Shown here piece after piece: positions 6,259-7,137 of a stretch of DNA of 7,137 nucleotides (position 1 is its first letter; every line of letters starts with the position of its first letter). The position numbers and the translations under genes are program-made. The stretch spans positions 1-7,137 of the forward strand of contig JAJXUS010000099.1 of the NCBI GenBank assembly GCA_021782675.1, written 5' to 3'. The notes under the pieces were generated by a model that was given only the letters and a program-made list of their open reading frames with translations, had not been told where the DNA came from and did not search any database. This DNA comes from Acidobacteriota bacterium. GTDB taxonomy: Bacteria > Acidobacteriota > Terriglobia > Terriglobales > Acidobacteriaceae.

Positions 6259-6272
6259 ATTTTCGCGAAAAT
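6259..6272. promoter_or_regulatory. Perfect 14-bp palindrome ATTTTCGCGAAAAT, candidate operator
   Basis: This is a perfect inverted repeat with no spacer, 7 bases before the AGGAGG ribosome site of the TPR gene and about 72 bases upstream of the predicted SET transcription start, inside the divergent 119-base intergenic region. AT arms around a CGCG core form a typical binding site for a dimeric helix-turn-helix repressor. Without a loop it is not a normal RNA hairpin. I do not recognise the regulator. Confidence 0.45.
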
Positions 6273-6279
6273 AGGGAAG

Positions 6280-6285
6280 AGGAGG
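6280..6285 (+). promoter_or_regulatory. Strong ribosome binding site AGGAGG
   Basis: A full-consensus Shine-Dalgarno lies 5 bases before the ATG at 6291 and fixes the start of the exported TPR protein. Confidence 0.85.
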
Positions 6286-6290
6286 ACGCG

Positions 6291-7103
6291 ATGAGACTTC
6301 CGCTTGCAATCAGCGTGGTTTTGGGGTGCGTTCTGGCTGGTACGGTTGCCGGCAACGCGCAATCTGCTGACAGTCCATCGAGCGCGGAGAAGTCCACGGC
6401 CGGCCAGCCCGCAACGGCGAACTCCGGCGGCAAGGGCAAAGCCTCCGCTCCTCCATCAGGCAATACCTTTCCGCAGGCGCAGTCGGAAGCTGCGGCCAGG
6501 GCAGCGCAGCACACAACGCAGCCGCAGTCATCGGGCGATGCCGCTCCGCCGCCTGCTCCGCCGCAAGCGCCGACGCAGTCTGCCGGCAAAAGCCAGAAAA
6601 CCTCACCGGCGGCCGACAATCCTTTCCCTGAGGCGCAGTCGCAGGCCGCTGCGAGCAAGGACTCGCAGTCCGGCGCCCAGACCCAGGCGCAACCACAGCC
6701 GCAATCTCCATCAGACGGCGGTTACAGCTCCAGCAGCCAGGATCTTCCTCCATCGGATGTCGGTCAGGGTCAAACGCGGCGTAATGGTTCGGCGAAAGAA
6801 GATACCTACACGATGGACAAGCATCCCGCGACGCGCATTAAGAACGATCTGAATGTTGCAGATTTCTATTTCAAGAACGGAAACTATCGCGGCGCCTATC
6901 TGCGCTATCAGGACACGCTGAAGTACGATCCGGTCAACGAAACGGCGCTGTTTGGCTCCGCCATGGCCATGTGCAAGCAGAATCTGACGCCGGACGCGCT
7001 GCACGCTTTCCGCCAGTATCTGCAGCTTTATCCGGAGGGCAAGTACACGAAGAAAGCCGCGGGCATGGTAGAGCATCCCGGCAAGTGCATGCACACTCCA
7101 TAG
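6291..7103 (+). CDS. Exported low-complexity protein with C-terminal TPR-like domain
   Basis: The product is 270 residues. The ATG at 6291 follows a consensus ribosome site and yields an export signal (MRLPLAISVV...AGTVAGNAQ, likely cut near residue 24). A V-L-G-C at 10-13 could be read as a lipobox, but it leaves a very short hydrophobic stretch, so ordinary signal-peptidase cleavage is preferred. Residues 25 to about 175 are Ala/Ser/Gln/Pro-rich and probably disordered, holding two copies of a motif N-x-F-P-[QE]-A-Q-S-[EQ]-A-A-A at 58-69 and 110-121. Residues 185-255 resemble two helical TPR units: LNVADFYFKNGNYRGAYLRY, then YDPVNETALFGSAMAM and DALHAFRQYLQLYPEGKY. TPR units of this kind, as in BamD/YbgF-type envelope proteins, serve protein-protein contacts in the periplasm. 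Two Cys (228 and 266) could form a disulfide. No enzymatic motif is seen and the partner is unknown. It is transcribed divergently from the SET gene. Confidence 0.85.
   Translation: MRLPLAISVVLGCVLAGTVAGNAQSADSPSSAEKSTAGQPATANSGGKGKASAPPSGNTFPQAQSEAAARAAQHTTQPQSSGDAAPPPAPPQAPTQSAGKSQKTSPAADNPFPEAQSQAAASKDSQSGAQTQAQPQPQSPSDGGYSSSSQDLPPSDVGQGQTRRNGSAKEDTYTMDKHPATRIKNDLNVADFYFKNGNYRGAYLRYQDTLKYDPVNETALFGSAMAMCKQNLTPDALHAFRQYLQLYPEGKYTKKAAGMVEHPGKCMHTP
6459..6653 (+). repeat. Twice-repeated NxFPxAQSxAAA peptide motif inside the TPR protein
   Basis: The first copy is at 6459-6497 (GNTFPQAQSEAAA) and the second at 6615-6653 (DNPFPEAQSQAAA), 156 bases apart. The DNA shares the exact block AGGCGCAGTCG, but elsewhere synonymous and non-synonymous changes have accumulated, so this is an old internal duplication or a selected short linear motif rather than a recent copy. 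Confidence 0.6.
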
Positions 7104-7109
7104 ACGGAC

Positions 7110-7137
7110 ATGGCTGCTAGCGGAAAAAGTGCAGATA
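7110..7137 (+). CDS. Possible start of the next gene (cut by the window end)
   Basis: An ATG six bases after the TPR stop opens a frame reading MAASGKSAD to the window edge without a stop. Only nine codons are visible and the ribosome site is poor (GACGGA just upstream), so it may be chance. If real, it would be translated in an operon with the TPR gene. No function can be inferred. Confidence 0.3.

Noticed and set aside
6172..6309. A 46-residue upstream extension of the SET gene
   Set aside because: It crosses the predicted promoter and the palindrome and overlaps the ribosome site and start of the divergent TPR gene; the SET fold begins at the ATG at 6171.

Overview
The window is GC-rich, densely coded bacterial chromosome, most likely from the Acidobacteriota (class Terriglobia, the Granulicella/Terriglobus/Acidobacterium group). 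This is an inference from the combination of genes: a short SET-domain methyltransferase with a post-SET zinc motif, a secreted Q/S/P-rich TPR protein, a secreted Asp-box propeller beside a TonB-dependent receptor, and the local flavour of DnaX. No rRNA, tRNA, CRISPR array, insertion sequence or prophage gene was recognised.

Layout. On the + strand, the 3' end of a TonB-dependent outer-membrane receptor (1-370) is followed by a secreted six-Asp-box beta-propeller protein annotated in such genomes as sialidase/BNR-like (442-1860). A 265-base non-coding region (1861-2125) carries a CRP-like palindrome and a spaced repeat, and leads to a stand-alone CheY-type receiver (2126-2482). Convergent to it on the - strand lies the classical DNA-maintenance cluster, read as dnaX (5480 down to 3480), ybaB/ebfC (3455-3117) and recR (3101-2502), with gaps of 24 and 15 bases. 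Upstream of dnaX, on the same strand, is a SET-domain protein lysine methyltransferase with a histone-H1-like basic tail (6171-5599). A 119-base divergent intergenic region (6172-6290), holding an extended -10 promoter for the SET gene and a perfect 14-bp palindrome, separates it from a + strand gene for an exported low-complexity plus TPR protein (6291-7103). A new reading frame may begin at 7110.

How the genes fit together. The left block is an envelope/secretion pair: the receptor imports a ligand that the exported propeller might bind or process, but the substrate cannot be read from sequence. The middle minus-strand block is core replication and repair: the clamp-loader subunit, a nucleoid-associated protein and the RecFOR partner RecR. 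The SET protein, with DNA-binding-like chemistry in its tail, sits immediately upstream of this block and could act on nucleoid proteins; that link is only inference. The observations most worth following are the SET/H1-like fusion and the two palindromic candidate operators at 1950-1962 and 6259-6272.
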